Below, piece after piece: positions 31,306 to 42,634 of a DNA stretch of 64,000 nucleotides. Numbering within the stretch: position 1 is the first letter of the stretch; each line of letters opens with the position of its first letter. The position numbers and the translations under genes were made by a program. The DNA comes from Nocardioides sp. R-C-SC26. GTDB lineage: Bacteria; Actinomycetota; Actinomycetes; Propionibacteriales; Nocardioidaceae. Where the stretch lies: positions 62,001 through 126,000 of the forward strand of contig NZ_JAHRHK010000001.1 of NCBI RefSeq assembly GCF_021246465.1, in the 5' to 3' direction. The notes beneath the pieces were generated by a model. That model saw only the letters and a list, made by a program, of their open reading frames with translations, had not been told where the DNA came from and did not search any database.

Positions 31306-33198
31306 GTGCCCGCAGCCGGAGCTCGTGAGCCCGGGGCCTCGCGTGATCGTCTTCGACGATCGCCCGGTCCCCGAACACCTGGCGGGAGCACGCCCGGCGG
31401 ACGGCGTCCGCGTGGTTCGGGCCGCGGCTCCTCGATGCTGCGACTGCGTGTGGGTTTCCTGCTGATCGCGATGGTCCTCTCGGTCTTCGCGGCCAGACTC
31501 GTCCAGCTGCAGGGCATCGACCCGCGTGAGTACGCCCAGATGGCCGCCGACGAGGGCTCGGTGACGGCGGTCCTCCCGGCCGAGCGCGGCCGCATCCTGG
31601 ACCGCAACGGCCTTCCGCTCGCCGACTCGGTCGACGGTCTGATGGTCGTGGCCAACCCGAGCGTGACCGGCCCCAACGCCCCCGGCCTGGCGACCCTGCT
31701 CTCCAAGCGCCTCGACGTCGACTACTTCGAGACGCTGCGCCGACTCCGGATCCCGGAGGGTGCCGAGGGTCACCAGTTCCAGTACATCGCGCGCAAGGTG
31801 CCCGCGACACGAGCCACCAACGTGCTCGAGGAGGCCGAGGCGCGCGGCTGGAAGGGGCTGGACACCCGCGAGGACCCGGTGCGCTTCTACCCGGGCAAGG
31901 ACGTCGCGGCGAACCTGGTGGGATTCCTCGGGACGCCGTACGAGGACGGGTCGGCCCGGCCGCTGGCGGGCCTGGAGGCCGCATTCAACCGCTACCTCTC
32001 CGGAGTCGACGGCGAGGCCACCTACCAGGTGAGCAAGGGCAGCCGGCTGCCGCTGGGGGACACCACGATCACCCCCGCCCGCGATGGCAACGACCTGATC
32101 ACCACCATCGACCAGGATCTGCAGTGGAAGGCCCAGCAGGTGCTGCGCCAGACGGTGCTCGGGGCGCGTGCCGACTCCGGCTACGCGGTGGTGCTCGAGC
32201 GCAGCACCGGAGACGTGCTGGCGCTGGCGGACTACCCGACCTACGACGCCTCCTCGCCGTACGACCCCTCGGTGCCTGCGGGCGAGGCCGACGCCAACCA
32301 CAACTCACGCGCGCTGACCGACGTCTACGAGCCGGGCTCGGTCGAGAAGGTGCTCACGCTCTCGGGCCTGATCGACGCGGGCAAGGTCACCAGCCGCACG
32401 AAGTTCGAGGTTCCAGGAGCGCTGCATCGTCAGGACCGCACCATCCACGACTACTTCGAGCACGGCACGATCCGGCTGACGCTGGCCGGCATCCTGGCCA
32501 AGTCCTCCAACATCGGCACCGTGATGGCGGCCGACAAGTTCGACCGCGGGCAGCTGCGCCGCTACCTGACCGGATTCGGCCTGGGTGAGCGCACCAACGT
32601 CGGCCTCGGCGGCGAGACCCGCGGCCTCCTGCCGTCGGGGGCCATGTGGACCAGCCAGACCGCCGACCGCATCGCGTTCGGGCAGTCGCTCTCGGTCAAC
32701 GCGCTGCAGATGGCGGCCGCGGTGAACACGATCGCGAACGGCGGGGTCCGAGTCTCTCCGAGCATCATCCGAGGCGAGGCGACCGCCGACGACGGGCGTG
32801 TGGTCGGCACGGACACCGCGACCGAGCGTCGCGTCGTCAGCGAGGACGCGGCCCGCCAGACCGCGCTCATGATGGAGCGCGTCATCGACCCCGAGGCCGG
32901 CGTGGCACCGCGCGCGGCCGTGCCCGGCTACCGCGTCGCCGGCAAGACCGGCACCGCACAGCGTGTGGGGGAGGGCTGCGGGTGCTACGACGGCACCTTC
33001 ACCGTCTCCTTCGCCGGCTTCGCTCCGGCGGACGACCCCGAGTTCACGATCTACATCGTGGTGCAGAACCCGCGCAACGGTCAGGGCGGCGGCTCGGTGG
33101 CGGGCCCCGCGTTCTCCACGCTGATGGGCTACACGCTGCGTCGCTACGGCATCCCGCCCACCGGGGCCCGACCCTCCCAACTGCCTGTCGAGTGGTGA
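31306..33198 (+). CDS. ftsI: Septal peptidoglycan transpeptidase FtsI (PBP3)
   Basis: A 630-residue class B penicillin-binding protein that cross-links septal peptidoglycan with FtsW. The GTG start follows GAGGAGGAG. A Pro/Gly/Arg-rich cytoplasmic tail (residues 1-43) precedes one membrane helix (VGFLLIAMVLSVFAARLVQL). The dimerisation region contains AERGRILDRNGLPLADSV. Transpeptidase motifs are SxxK as YEPGSVEKVLTL, SxN as KSSNIGTV and KTG as AGKTGTAQR. Two Cys in GEGCGCYDGTF just after KTG could form a disulphide (inference). A 126-base gap separates it from ftsL. Confidence 0.95.
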   Translation: MPAAGAREPGASRDRLRRSPGPRTPGGSTPGGRRPRGSGRGSSMLRLRVGFLLIAMVLSVFAARLVQLQGIDPREYAQMAADEGSVTAVLPAERGRILDRNGLPLADSVDGLMVVANPSVTGPNAPGLATLLSKRLDVDYFETLRRLRIPEGAEGHQFQYIARKVPATRATNVLEEAEARGWKGLDTREDPVRFYPGKDVAANLVGFLGTPYEDGSARPLAGLEAAFNRYLSGVDGEATYQVSKGSRLPLGDTTITPARDGNDLITTIDQDLQWKAQQVLRQTVLGARADSGYAVVLERSTGDVLALADYPTYDASSPYDPSVPAGEADANHNSRALTDVYEPGSVEKVLTLSGLIDAGKVTSRTKFEVPGALHRQDRTIHDYFEHGTIRLTLAGILAKSSNIGTVMAADKFDRGQLRRYLTGFGLGERTNVGLGGETRGLLPSGAMWTSQTADRIAFGQSLSVNALQMAAAVNTIANGGVRVSPSIIRGEATADDGRVVGTDTATERRVVSEDAARQTALMMERVIDPEAGVAPRAAVPGYRVAGKTGTAQRVGEGCGCYDGTFTVSFAGFAPADDPEFTIYIVVQNPRNGQGGGSVAGPAFSTLMGYTLRRYGIPPTGARPSQLPVEW

Positions 33199-33224
33199 GG
33201 ACGCACGCCGGAGATGATGGTGCG

Positions 33225-34826
33225 ATGACGTCCCGGCCGAGCAGCCCCACTCCGACACCGCTCGCCGCGCTGACCGACGTGCTGGCCGGGCTCGGCGAGA
33301 CGTCCCGTCGTGTCGGCGGCGACACCGCTGCGTCCCACGAGGCCACGCTCACGGGCGTGAGCCTGAGTTCCCAGCGGGTGCGGCCGGGCGACCTCTACGC
33401 GGCGCTTCCGGGAGCTCGCACGCACGGCATCCGTTTCGCCGGTGCCGCGGTCGCTGCGGGGGCGGTCGCGGTCCTCACCGACGAGGAGGGTGCGGCGAGC
33501 GCCGAGTGCCCGACGTCGGTGCCCGTCGTGGTGGTCGAGCGACCACGCACCGTGCTCGGCGCCGTCAGTGCCGCGATCTACGGAAACCCCGCGCGTCGAC
33601 TCCGCACCATCGGTGTCACCGGCACCCAGGGCAAGACGACCACCACCCGACTTCTCGAGGGGGCCATGGCCGGGGCCGGGCTCTCTGCTGCCGTGATCGG
33701 CACGGTCGGCACCCGCATCGCCGGACGCGACGTCGTCTCGTCGCTGACCACGCCCGAGGCCCCGGACCTGCACGGACTCCTCGCCGTGATGGTCGAGGAG
33801 GGGGTGGAGGTGTGTGCGATGGAGGTCTCCAGCCACGCGCTCGTCATGGGCCGCGTCGACGGCGTCCGTTTCGATGTCGCCGTCTTCTTGAACCTCGGCC
33901 GCGACCATCTCGACTTCCACGCCGACGAGGAGGAGTACTTCGCCGCGAAGGCCGCGCTCTTCACAGCCGAGCGCGCGGACCGAGCGCTCGTCTGCACCGA
34001 CGACGAGCACGGGCGGCGTCTGGCAGGCGGCGTGCGCATCCCCGTCGTCACCTTCGCGCTCGACGACCCGGCAGCCGACTGGCGCGCGGACGACATCGAG
34101 CTCGGTCGGGAGCGATCGACCTTCACACTCCACGCACCGCCGGGTCGGCTTGCGGCACCGATCTCCTGCGCGGTGCCCCTGCCCGGCCGCTTCAACGTGA
34201 CCAATGCGCTGGCGGCGATCGCCGCTGCCGGCGAGGCGGGCCTGGATGTCGCCGCGGTCGCCGCGGCGCTTGGGACCTCGGCGGGCGTGCCGGGGAGGCT
34301 GGAGCGTGTCGACGCCGGCGGGGACTTCCTCACCGTCGTCGACTACGCACACAAGCCGGACGCCGCGCAGGCGCCCACCGCCGCGCTGCGCCCGCTCGCT
34401 GCGGCGCCGAGCGGCGCGCCCGGTCGCGTCATCGTGGTCATCGGCGCCGGCGGCGACCGCGACAGCGGGAAGCGTCCGATCATGGGGGCGATCGCCGCTC
34501 GCCTCGCCGATGTGGTGATCGTGACCGACGACAACCCTCGCAGCGAGGAGCCGGCCGCCATCCGGGCCGCCGTCCTGGGGGGCGCGCGCGAAGCGGCTGG
34601 CGGAGCCGACCCGGGCGGGATCGCCGAGCTGCTCGAGGTGTCCGACCGTCGTGAGGCGATCGCCACGGCGATCGGGATCGCCCGTGCGGGCGACGTCGTG
34701 CTCATTGCGGGCAAGGGACACGAGACGGGCCAGGAGATCGACGGCGTGGTGCATCCCTTCGACGACCGTGTCGTCGCTCACGAGGCGCTCACCGCGCTCG
34801 GATCCTCCGCCGGGGGAGCGCGATGA
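33225..34826 (+). CDS. murE: UDP-MurNAc-tripeptide synthetase MurE
   Basis: Adds the third residue to UDP-MurNAc-L-Ala-D-Glu. ATG 33225 gives 533 residues; the frame is open far upstream but that part is the shadow of ftsI. The ATP loop is [15 protein letters not shown], then [38 protein letters not shown] and [19 protein letters not shown] is the DNPR motif that selects diaminopimelate, which fits the DAP-type peptidoglycan of these actinobacteria. The stop overlaps the murF start by four bases. Confidence 0.96.
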   Translation: MTSRPSSPTPTPLAALTDVLAGLGETSRRVGGDTAASHEATLTGVSLSSQRVRPGDLYAALPGARTHGIRFAGAAVAAGAVAVLTDEEGAASAECPTSVPVVVVERPRTVLGAVSAAIYGNPARRLRTIGVTGTQGKTTTTRLLEGAMAGAGLSAAVIGTVGTRIAGRDVVSSLTTPEAPDLHGLLAVMVEEGVEVCAMEVSSHALVMGRVDGVRFDVAVFLNLGRDHLDFHADEEEYFAAKAALFTAERADRALVCTDDEHGRRLAGGVRIPVVTFALDDPAADWRADDIELGRERSTFTLHAPPGRLAAPISCAVPLPGRFNVTNALAAIAAAGEAGLDVAAVAAALGTSAGVPGRLERVDAGGDFLTVVDYAHKPDAAQAPTAALRPLAAAPSGAPGRVIVVIGAGGDRDSGKRPIMGAIAARLADVVIVTDDNPRSEEPAAIRAAVLGGAREAAGGADPGGIAELLEVSDRREAIATAIGIARAGDVVLIAGKGHETGQEIDGVVHPFDDRVVAHEALTALGSSAGGAR

Positions 34827-36205
34827 TCGAGATGACCCTCGACCAGCTCGCGGGCGTGGTGGGCGGTCAGGTGCACGGCGATCCCGCGGTCGTCGTCAAC
34901 GGCCCCGCCTACCTGGACAGCCGCTCTCCGGAGGCGGGCGGGCTGTTCGTGGCGGTCGCGGGCGACAGGGTCGACGGCCACGAGTTCGCAGCGGGCGCCC
35001 ACGCGGTGCTGGGCACCCGTGCCACCGCGGCGCCGACGGTCGTCGTTCCCGACTCGGTGGCCGCGCTCGGCCGGCTGGCCCGCCACGTGATCGACGCCCT
35101 CGACGTGCCCGTCACCGCCCTCACCGGTTCCCAGGGCAAGACCGGCACCAAGGACCTGCTCGCCGCGGTGCTCGCCGCCGACGCCGAGACCGTCGCGACG
35201 AGCGCCAACCTCAACAACGAGCTCGGCGTTCCGCTGACGGCGCTGCGTGCGACGCCGTCGACGACGCACCTGGTGCTGGAGATGGGCGCCCGTGGGGTGG
35301 GGCACATCGCCTACCTGTGCGGGATCGCACCGCCCCGGGTGGCCGCCGTACTCAACGTCGGCTCCGCCCACGTGGGGGAGTTCGGCGGTGTCGAGGCGAT
35401 CGCCCGCGCCAAGGGAGAGATCGTCGAGGCCCTGCCTCCCGACGGCGTCGCGGTGCTCAACGCCGACGACGCCCGGGTCGCCGCCATGGCGAGCCGCACC
35501 GACGCACGGGTCCTGACCTTCGGGAGCACGGCCGAGGTGACGTGGCGCGACCTCACACTCGACGAGCTCGGCCGGCCGGCCTTCGAGCTCGGGCACGACG
35601 GCGCCTGGGCGGCGGTGCGCCTGCGCGGCGTCGGAGCGCACCAGGTCGCGAACGCCGCCGCCGCCGCCGCACTCGCCCTCGCGTCCGGACTCCGCCTCGA
35701 CGACATCGCGTCGGCGCTCACCGCCGCGAGATCGACGTCGCGGTGGCGGATGGAGCTGGACTCGCGGGAGGACGGGTTGCTGGTGCTCAACGACGCCTAC
35801 AACGCGAATCCGGCGTCGATGACGGCGGCCGTGGAGGCGCTCGCCGCGCTCGGTCGGTCCCGCAGCGGTCGCACGATCGCCGTCCTGGGGGAGATGCGCG
35901 AGCTCGGGGATGCGCACGACGCGGGCCACCGCGAGGTCGGCCGGACGGCGGCCGCACGCGGCATCGACGTGGTCGTGGTCGTCGGCGAGTCGGCGCGACC
36001 GATCGCCGACGGCGTCGCGGAGTCCGGACGTGGCGCGACCCACGCCGTCGTGACGGCGGGGCGCGACGACGCACTCGCCTGGGTGCGGAACAATGCCGGT
36101 GCCGACGACACCGTTCTGGTGAAGGCCTCCCGCGGGGCCGCACTCGAATGGATCGCGGAGCAGGTACTGACCGATCCCGCGGAAGGGGGCACCCGCAGCC
36201 GATGA
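34823..36205 (+). CDS. murF: UDP-MurNAc-tripeptide--D-alanyl-D-alanine ligase MurF
   Basis: Adds D-Ala-D-Ala to complete the pentapeptide. At 460 residues it has the three Mur domains: N-terminal [23 protein letters not shown] loop [30 protein letters not shown] and [14 protein letters not shown] in the centre, and [18 protein letters not shown] with [10 protein letters not shown] in the C-terminal domain. ATG 34823 overlaps murE by four bases and the stop overlaps mraY by four, so translation is coupled along murE-murF-mraY. Confidence 0.96.
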   Translation: MIEMTLDQLAGVVGGQVHGDPAVVVNGPAYLDSRSPEAGGLFVAVAGDRVDGHEFAAGAHAVLGTRATAAPTVVVPDSVAALGRLARHVIDALDVPVTALTGSQGKTGTKDLLAAVLAADAETVATSANLNNELGVPLTALRATPSTTHLVLEMGARGVGHIAYLCGIAPPRVAAVLNVGSAHVGEFGGVEAIARAKGEIVEALPPDGVAVLNADDARVAAMASRTDARVLTFGSTAEVTWRDLTLDELGRPAFELGHDGAWAAVRLRGVGAHQVANAAAAAALALASGLRLDDIASALTAARSTSRWRMELDSREDGLLVLNDAYNANPASMTAAVEALAALGRSRSGRTIAVLGEMRELGDAHDAGHREVGRTAAARGIDVVVVVGESARPIADGVAESGRGATHAVVTAGRDDALAWVRNNAGADDTVLVKASRGAALEWIAEQVLTDPAEGGTRSR

Positions 36206-37311
36206 GAGCGATCCTGCTCGGAGGCGGTCTCTCCCTCCTCATCTCCCTGCTCGGCACCCGGGTGGCGATCAGCTACTTCACCCGCTGGGGCTACGGCCAG
36301 GAGATCCGCGAGGACGGGCCGACCACCCACCACACCAAGCGCGGCACCCCCACCATGGGCGGTGTCGCCATCATCACCGCGACCGTCGTGGGGTACTTCG
36401 CGGCGAAGCTGATCACGCTCAGCCCGCCGTCGGCCTCCGGCCTCCTGCTCCTCTACCTGTTCGTCGGCATGGGGCTGGTCGGCTTCCTCGACGACTTCAT
36501 CAAGATCTCCCGCCAGCGCAACCTGGGTCTGCGCAGCCGAGCGAAGATGATCGGCCAGACCTTCGTCGGCGTCTCCTTCGGTGCGCTCGCGCTCTCGCCC
36601 TGGCTCGAGGACGACAACGGCCGTACTCCCGCCAGCGACAAGATCTCGTTCCTGCGGGAGATCGACTGGCTGGTGCTGCCGACGATCCTCGCGATCCTGC
36701 TGATCTGGTTGATCACGACCGGCACCAGCAATGCCGTCAACCTCACCGACGGACTCGACGGCCTCGCCACCGGCTGCTGCATGATGGTGTTCGGCGCCTA
36801 CACGCTGGTGAACATCTGGCAGAGCAGCCAGTCGTGCGAGAACAGCCCGGGCCCGCAGTGCTACGACGTCCGCGACCCGCTCGATCTGGCGATCATCGCC
36901 GCGGCGCTGACCGGCGCCTGCTTCGGCTTCCTCTGGTGGAACGCCTCGCCGGCCGCGATCTTCATGGGCGACACCGGCTCGCTCGCGCTCGGCGGTGCGC
37001 TCGCCGGCTTCGCCATCCTGACCCGCACCGAGCTGCTCCTGCTGATCCTCGGGGGCCTCTTCGTCGTCATCACGCTCTCGGTGATGATCCAGGTCGGCAC
37101 CTTCAAGGCCAGCCGTTCCAGCGCGCTGTTCCGCAGGGTCTTCCGAGTCCAGGCCGGACATCGGGTCTTCCGCATCGCGCCTCTGCACCACCACTTCGAG
37201 ATGCTGGGCTGGGAGCAGGTCACCGTCGTGATCCGCTTCTGGATCATCACCGGACTCTTCGTCGCCGCCGGCCTCGGCATCTTCTACGCCGAGTGGGTCG
37301 CGCGGCTGTGA
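36202..37311 (+). CDS. mraY: Phospho-N-acetylmuramoyl-pentapeptide transferase MraY
   Basis: Makes lipid I by transferring phospho-MurNAc-pentapeptide to undecaprenyl phosphate at the inner face of the membrane. ATG 36202 gives 369 residues and about ten membrane helices. Signature segments are [34 protein letters not shown] with the catalytic Asp pair, [28 protein letters not shown] and [14 protein letters not shown]. It overlaps murF and murD by four bases each. Confidence 0.97.
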   Translation: MRAILLGGGLSLLISLLGTRVAISYFTRWGYGQEIREDGPTTHHTKRGTPTMGGVAIITATVVGYFAAKLITLSPPSASGLLLLYLFVGMGLVGFLDDFIKISRQRNLGLRSRAKMIGQTFVGVSFGALALSPWLEDDNGRTPASDKISFLREIDWLVLPTILAILLIWLITTGTSNAVNLTDGLDGLATGCCMMVFGAYTLVNIWQSSQSCENSPGPQCYDVRDPLDLAIIAAALTGACFGFLWWNASPAAIFMGDTGSLALGGALAGFAILTRTELLLLILGGLFVVITLSVMIQVGTFKASRSSALFRRVFRVQAGHRVFRIAPLHHHFEMLGWEQVTVVIRFWIITGLFVAAGLGIFYAEWVARL

Positions 37312-38819
37312 CGCGTCCCGATCCCTTGCAGTTGCGTCGCGAGGACGACTGGAGCGGTGTTCGCGCCGTCGTCGCGGGGTTCGGGGTGTCCGGCTTCGCC
37401 GCGGCCGACAACCTGACCCATCTCGGCGCACAGGTCACGGCCCTCGCGGAGACCGCCACCCCCGCACAGCTGGAGAAGGCTGAGCTGCTGGAGATCCTCG
37501 GCGCTCGTGTCGACATCCACGCCGGCGCCACCCAGACGTTGCCCGACGACGTCGACGTCGTGGTGACCTCGCCGGGCTTCCGTCCTGACGCCCCGGTCCT
37601 GCAGGCGGCCAGGTCGCGTGGCATCCCGATCTGGGGGGAGGTCGAACTGGCCTGGCGGCTGCGCGCCGCCGGACCCGACGGCGTCCCGGCTCCCTGGCTC
37701 TGCGTCACGGGCACGAACGGCAAGACCACCACGGTCCAGATGCTCGACTCGATCCTCCAGGCGGCCGGGCTGCGCAGCGTCGCGGCCGGCAACGTCGGTC
37801 TACCGATCGTCGAGGCGGTCATGGATCCCGCGCCCTACGACGTCCTCGCCGTCGAGCTCTCGAGCTTCCAGCTGCACTACACCGACTCGATGAGCGCGGA
37901 GTCGGCGGCTGTGCTCAACCTCGCGGCGGACCACCTCGACTGGTACGAGGGCGCGAGCTGGGGCGAGCGTGCCGGGATGCGTGCCTACGGCGACGACAAG
38001 GGGCGGATCTTCCAGCGCGTCCAGCGCGCCTGCGTCTACAACGTCGCCGACCCGGCCACCGAGCACCTGGTGCGCGAGGCGGAGGTCGTCGACGGTGCTC
38101 GCGCGGTCGGCTTCACCCTCGGGATGCCGGGGGTGGGCATGGTCGGTCTCGTCGAGGACCTCCTCGTCGATCGTGCCTTCATCGAGGAGCGCGCCACCAG
38201 CGCCGCCGAGTTGTGCAGCCTCGCCGATCTCGCACCGGACGGAGGCGCACCCGCGCCGCATGTGGTGGCCAACGCCCTGGCCGCCGCCGCGCTGGCCCGA
38301 GCGCACGGCGTCAGTCAGGAGGCGGTGCGCGACGGCCTGCGGGCCTTCCGCCTCGACGGTCACCGGATCGCCTCGGTCGGGACGTTCGGCGGCATCACCT
38401 GGGTCGATGACTCCAAGGCGACCAACCCCCACGCGGCGCAATCCTCCCTGCAGGCCTTCGATCGCGTCGTCTGGGTGGCCGGCGGGCTCGCGAAGGGCGC
38501 CACTTTCGACGAGTTGGTCGGCTCGATCGCCTCCAGGCTGGCGGGCGTCGTGCTCGTGGGCCGCGACCGTCAGCTGATCGCGGACGCGGTGGCGCGACAC
38601 GCGCCGGATGTGCCCGTCATCCTCGTCGACCACGGCGAGGATGGTGGCGTAGTCGACGGCCTGGCCCTGATGCGAGGCGTCGTCGACGCCGCTGCACGAC
38701 TGGCGGCGCCCGGCGACACCGTGCTCCTCGCTCCGGGGTGCGCATCCATGGACCAGTTCAGCGGCTACGCGGCCCGTGGCGACGCCTTCGCCGCCGCGGT
38801 CCGCGCCAGGTTCGGCTGA
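37308..38819 (+). CDS. murD: UDP-MurNAc-L-alanine--D-glutamate ligase MurD
   Basis: Adds D-glutamate to UDP-MurNAc-L-Ala. GTG 37308 (GTGA overlap with mraY) gives 503 residues, slightly long because of a short N-terminal extension before [20 protein letters not shown]. Further landmarks are [17 protein letters not shown] loop [62 protein letters not shown] and [14 protein letters not shown]. It is out of the pathway order but in the usual dcw position. Confidence 0.96.
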   Translation: MTRPDPLQLRREDDWSGVRAVVAGFGVSGFAAADNLTHLGAQVTALAETATPAQLEKAELLEILGARVDIHAGATQTLPDDVDVVVTSPGFRPDAPVLQAARSRGIPIWGEVELAWRLRAAGPDGVPAPWLCVTGTNGKTTTVQMLDSILQAAGLRSVAAGNVGLPIVEAVMDPAPYDVLAVELSSFQLHYTDSMSAESAAVLNLAADHLDWYEGASWGERAGMRAYGDDKGRIFQRVQRACVYNVADPATEHLVREAEVVDGARAVGFTLGMPGVGMVGLVEDLLVDRAFIEERATSAAELCSLADLAPDGGAPAPHVVANALAAAALARAHGVSQEAVRDGLRAFRLDGHRIASVGTFGGITWVDDSKATNPHAAQSSLQAFDRVVWVAGGLAKGATFDELVGSIASRLAGVVLVGRDRQLIADAVARHAPDVPVILVDHGEDGGVVDGLALMRGVVDAAARLAAPGDTVLLAPGCASMDQFSGYAARGDAFAAAVRARFG

Positions 38820-38884
38820 TCCCTGACGCAGGGGCGGCGGGGCCTCTTCCCCGGCAGTAGCACCCCGCAGCACCAGGAGGTCCG

Positions 38885-40111
38885 GTGACGACCGCGAGTC
38901 CCGAGCGCACCAGGCCCGCTCCACCACGAGCGCGCGGCTGGACGACGTCGCTGCGCGAGGCGCTGGATCGCCCGCTGACGACCTACTACATGCTGCTCGT
39001 CGCCGCAGGGCTGCTGCTGACGATCGGCCTGATCATGGTGCTGAGCGCGTCCAGCGTCTACAGCTTCCGTCTCTACGGAGACTCCTACGCCGTGGTCCAA
39101 CGGCAACTCACCTGGGTGCTCCTCGGCGTGCCCTGTGCGTTCATCGCGAGCCGGGTCAGCAACCAGTGGGTGCGACGTCTCGCCTACCCGGCCTTCGGCT
39201 TCTCGCTGCTGCTGCTCGGACTCACGGTCCTCTTCGGGGTCGAGCGCAACGGCAATACCAACTGGCTGGCGGTCGGGCCGTTCCAGGTGCAGCCCTCGGA
39301 GATCGCCAAGCTCTCGCTGGTGATCTGGGCCGCTCACATCTACGCACGCAAGGAGCGCCGTCTCGGCGACGTGCGCGAGATGCTGGTCCCCGTCGTACCG
39401 GGCATGGCGCTCGCGATCGGCCTGGTCGTGGTCGGTCGTGACCTCGGAACCGCGCTGGTGCTGTTCGCGATCCTGGTCGGGATGCTCTGGGTGGCAGGCG
39501 CCCCGGCCCGACTCTTCGCCCTCGTCAGCATGGTGCTGGCCGTGCTCGCCCTGGCGTTGGCCGCCACCGACCCCGAGCGGCTCGAGCGCATCACGCACTT
39601 CTCCGACCCGTTCAAGGACTTCGAGGGCGCGGGTTGGCAGTCGGCCCACGGCCTCTACGCGATGGCCAGCGGGGAGATCTTCGGCCAGGGGATCGGTGCG
39701 AGCCAGCAGAAGTGGGGCACCTTGCCCGAGGCGCACACCGACTTCATCTTCGCCGTGCTCGGGGAGGAGCTCGGCCTCGTCGGCACCCTGCTCGTCATCG
39801 GCCTGTTCCTGACCCTGGCCTACGCCGCCCTCCGGATCGCGCGTCAGACCACCGACTCGTTCGTGCGCTACGCCAGCTTCGGTGTCGTGGTCTGGCTGCT
39901 CGGTCAGATGATCATCAATGTCGGCATGGTGCTCGCGTTGCTGCCGGTCATCGGTATCCCGTTGCCGCTGGTCTCCTACGGCGGATCCAGCCTGGTGCCG
40001 ACCCTGGCGGCGCTGGGACTGCTCGTCGGTTTCGCGCGCCGGGAGCCCGAGGCGGCCAGAGCGCTGGCACAGCGACGTCGCGGCCGGTCGGCCGGGCTGT
40101 CCGGTCGCTGA
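38885..40111 (+). CDS. ftsW: Septal peptidoglycan polymerase FtsW (SEDS family)
   Basis: A SEDS glycosyltransferase that polymerises lipid II at the septum with FtsI. It has 408 residues from GTG 38885 after AGGAGG, a ~30-residue basic cytoplasmic tail and about ten membrane helices. Signature segments are MVLSASSVYSFRLYGDSYAV, LAVGPFQVQPSEIAKLSLV, VVGRDLGTALVL, AHTDFIFAVLGEELGLVGTL and the C-terminal LLPVIGIPLPLVSYGGSSLV. The Asp in GRDLGT and Glu in QPSEIAK are the conserved catalytic-region residues. Confidence 0.95.
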   Translation: MTTASPERTRPAPPRARGWTTSLREALDRPLTTYYMLLVAAGLLLTIGLIMVLSASSVYSFRLYGDSYAVVQRQLTWVLLGVPCAFIASRVSNQWVRRLAYPAFGFSLLLLGLTVLFGVERNGNTNWLAVGPFQVQPSEIAKLSLVIWAAHIYARKERRLGDVREMLVPVVPGMALAIGLVVVGRDLGTALVLFAILVGMLWVAGAPARLFALVSMVLAVLALALAATDPERLERITHFSDPFKDFEGAGWQSAHGLYAMASGEIFGQGIGASQQKWGTLPEAHTDFIFAVLGEELGLVGTLLVIGLFLTLAYAALRIARQTTDSFVRYASFGVVVWLLGQMIINVGMVLALLPVIGIPLPLVSYGGSSLVPTLAALGLLVGFARREPEAARALAQRRRGRSAGLSGR

Positions 40112-40139
40112 CGTGACGCAACCTCTACCGTCGTCATCG

Positions 40140-41222
40140 ATGAAGGTTCTGCTCGCCGGTGGTGGCACCGCCGGACACACGTCCCCCCTGTTGGCGACCG
40201 CCGACGCGCTGCGCCGTCGTGACCCGAGCGTCGAGATCACCTGCTTGGGCACCCCCCGCGGCCTGGAGAACCGGGTCGTCCCCGCGGCCGGGTATCCCCT
40301 CGAGCTCGTCCCGCCCGTCCCGTTCCCGCGGCGACCCGATGCCGACCTGCTGCGGTTCCCCGCGCGCCTGCGCGCCACGATCCGGGCGACCCAGGCGGTC
40401 TTCGACCGCGTGCGACCCGACGTGGTGGTCGGCTACGGCGGGTACGTCTCGGTGCCCGCCTACCTCGTCGCGCGCCGACGAGGTGTGCCGGTCGTGGTCC
40501 ACGAGCAGAACGCGCGCCCCGGGATGGCGAACAAGCTCGGCGCCCGCCGTGCCGCGCGGGTCGCCGTGAGCTTCCCCGACACCCCGTTGCGGCGCGCCGA
40601 GTACATCGGCCTTCCGATCCGCACGATGATCGCGGGGCCCGCCCGCTCGGCGCTGCGCGCCGAGGCCAGGGAGTTCTTCGGCCTGTCGCCCGACGCGCCC
40701 ACGCTCGTCGTGACGGGCGGCTCCCAGGGAGCGCGCCGTCTCAACCAGGCGGTCTCCGGCGCCGCACGCGCGTTGTCGGACGCGGGCGTCCAGGTGCTGC
40801 ACGTGGTCGGTCCGAACGGCGACGCCGAGCCGGGTCCGACCGCGATGCCCTACGTCGTCGAGCACTTCGTCGACCGGATGGATCTCGCCCTGGCGGCCGC
40901 CGACCTGATGGTCTGCCGTGCCGGAGCCAGCAGTGTCACCGAGGCCGCGGCCACCGGCGTGCCGGCGATCTTCGTGCCGTTGCCGATCGGCAACGGAGAG
41001 CAGCCGCGCAACGCCCGGCCCGTCGTCGACGCCGGCGGTGCCCTGATGGTGGCCGACGGCGACCTCACGCCGTCCTGGGTCGCCGAGCACGTCGTCCCGC
41101 TGGCGACCGATGGCGCGCGTCTGGCGGCGATGGGTGCGGCGGCGTCGGGCCTGATCCCGCGCGATGCCGACGACAAGCTGGCCGCGATCGTCGTCGACGT
41201 CGCCGGCGGTGGCTCCCGATGA
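40140..41222 (+). CDS. murG: Lipid II synthase MurG (GlcNAc transferase)
   Basis: Transfers GlcNAc to lipid I at the cytoplasmic membrane face. ATG 40140 gives 360 residues beginning MKVLLAGGGTAGHTSPLLAT, the glycine-rich donor loop. Further features are VVGYGGYVSVPAYL, VVHEQNARPGMANKL, VTGGSQGARRLNQAV and the UDP-binding VCRAGASSVTEAAATGVPAI followed by PLPIGNGEQPRNA. A TACCGT sequence lies 8 bases before the ATG, so an internal promoter is possible. The stop overlaps the murC start by four bases. Confidence 0.96.
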   Translation: MKVLLAGGGTAGHTSPLLATADALRRRDPSVEITCLGTPRGLENRVVPAAGYPLELVPPVPFPRRPDADLLRFPARLRATIRATQAVFDRVRPDVVVGYGGYVSVPAYLVARRRGVPVVVHEQNARPGMANKLGARRAARVAVSFPDTPLRRAEYIGLPIRTMIAGPARSALRAEAREFFGLSPDAPTLVVTGGSQGARRLNQAVSGAARALSDAGVQVLHVVGPNGDAEPGPTAMPYVVEHFVDRMDLALAAADLMVCRAGASSVTEAAATGVPAIFVPLPIGNGEQPRNARPVVDAGGALMVADGDLTPSWVAEHVVPLATDGARLAAMGAAASGLIPRDADDKLAAIVVDVAGGGSR

Positions 41223-42634
41223 AGGTCCCCGTCCCCGAGCGGATCCCCGAGCTCGCCGAACTCGGCCGCGTCCACATCGTCGGTATCGGCGGCGCCGGCA
41301 TGTCCGGCATCGCCCGCATCATGGCGGCCCGAGGCGTGGACGTCGACGGCTGCGACAGCTCACCTCAGTCCGAGCGGGACGCCGCGCTGATCGACGCCGG
41401 CGTTCGACAGGTGTGGACCGGTCACGACGGCGAGCACGCCGAGTCCGCCGACACGGTGGTGTTCAGTACCGCCGCGCGCGAGGACAACCCCGACTACCTG
41501 CGCGCCGCGGAGCTGGGACGTCGCGTGCTGCCGCGCTCGGCCGCACTCGCCTCGCTGATGCGCGGGTATCGCGTGCTGGCCGTGGCCGGCACGCACGGCA
41601 AGACCACGACGACGTCCCTGCTGACCGTCGCGTTGCAGAGTGCCGGCGCCGATCCCACCTACGCGATCGGCGGCGATCTCACCGCGACGGGCGTCAACGC
41701 CGCGGCCGGCAGCGGTGAGCTGTTCGTCGTCGAGGCCGACGAGAGCGACGGTGCCTTCCTGGTCTATGAGCCCTTCGGGGCCATCGTCACCAACGTCGAC
41801 GCCGACCATCTCGACCAGTGGGGCACCGAGGAGGCCTACCGGGCCGCCTTCGACGCCTTCGCCGACCGCATCGATCCCGCCGGGTTCCTGGTCTGTTGCA
41901 TCGACGACGCCGGCGGGGCGGCGTTGGCGGAGAGGAGCCGCGCCGCCGGACGACGGGTCATCACCGTCTCCACCGATGCGGGATCGGGCGCCGACGTCAC
42001 TCCGGAGGCGCTCGCCGGCGTGACCTTGTGGGCCCCCGGTGACCACTACCTCGCCGATGCCCTGGCCGCGTACGCCGCAGGTCTGGCCGTCGGACTGCCC
42101 GGCGACGCCCTGCGCGCCGGCCTGGCCGGCTACACCGGCACGCGGCGTCGGATGGAGCCCAAGGGTGAGGCGGCCGGAGTCCGTGTCTACGACAGCTACG
42201 CCCACCACCCGACCGAGATCCTCGGCGACCTTCAGACCGCGCGGGCGCTCGCGGGGGAGGGTCGCGTCGTGGTGGCCTTCCAACCCCACCTCGTCTCCCG
42301 CACCCGGATCTTCGGCGAGCAGATGGGCGCTGCCCTCAGCGCCGCCGACGAGGTGGTGGTGCTCGACATCTACCTCGCGCGCGAGGAGGCCGATCCTGCC
42401 GTGACCCCGCGCTTGATCACCGACGCCGTCAGGCTCGCCCCGGAGCGGGTCGGCACCGCCTCGCTCGAGGACGCCGCCGCGGTGCTGGTCGGGCGCGCCC
42501 GACCGGGCGATCTCGTGCTCACGCTCGGCGCGGGCACCGTCACCCAGGTCGGCCCGCAGGTGCTCGACCTCCTGGCCGCCCGGAGTCCTCGGGTCGCCTC
42601 CGCCGCTCCGACCGAGGGCGCCGCGCGGCCGTGA
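41219..42634 (+). CDS. murC: UDP-N-acetylmuramate--L-alanine ligase MurC
   Basis: Adds L-alanine to UDP-MurNAc, the first ligase step. At 471 residues: N-terminal VHIVGIGGAGMSGIARIMAA, ATP loop VAGTHGKTTTTSLL, VEADESDGAFLVYEP, TNVDADHLDQWGTEEAYRAA, YDSYAHHPTEILGDLQTARA and AFQPHLVSRTRIFGEQMGAA. ATG 41219 overlaps murG, and its stop overlaps ftsQ, by four bases each. Confidence 0.97.
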   Translation: MKVPVPERIPELAELGRVHIVGIGGAGMSGIARIMAARGVDVDGCDSSPQSERDAALIDAGVRQVWTGHDGEHAESADTVVFSTAAREDNPDYLRAAELGRRVLPRSAALASLMRGYRVLAVAGTHGKTTTTSLLTVALQSAGADPTYAIGGDLTATGVNAAAGSGELFVVEADESDGAFLVYEPFGAIVTNVDADHLDQWGTEEAYRAAFDAFADRIDPAGFLVCCIDDAGGAALAERSRAAGRRVITVSTDAGSGADVTPEALAGVTLWAPGDHYLADALAAYAAGLAVGLPGDALRAGLAGYTGTRRRMEPKGEAAGVRVYDSYAHHPTEILGDLQTARALAGEGRVVVAFQPHLVSRTRIFGEQMGAALSAADEVVVLDIYLAREEADPAVTPRLITDAVRLAPERVGTASLEDAAAVLVGRARPGDLVLTLGAGTVTQVGPQVLDLLAARSPRVASAAPTEGAARP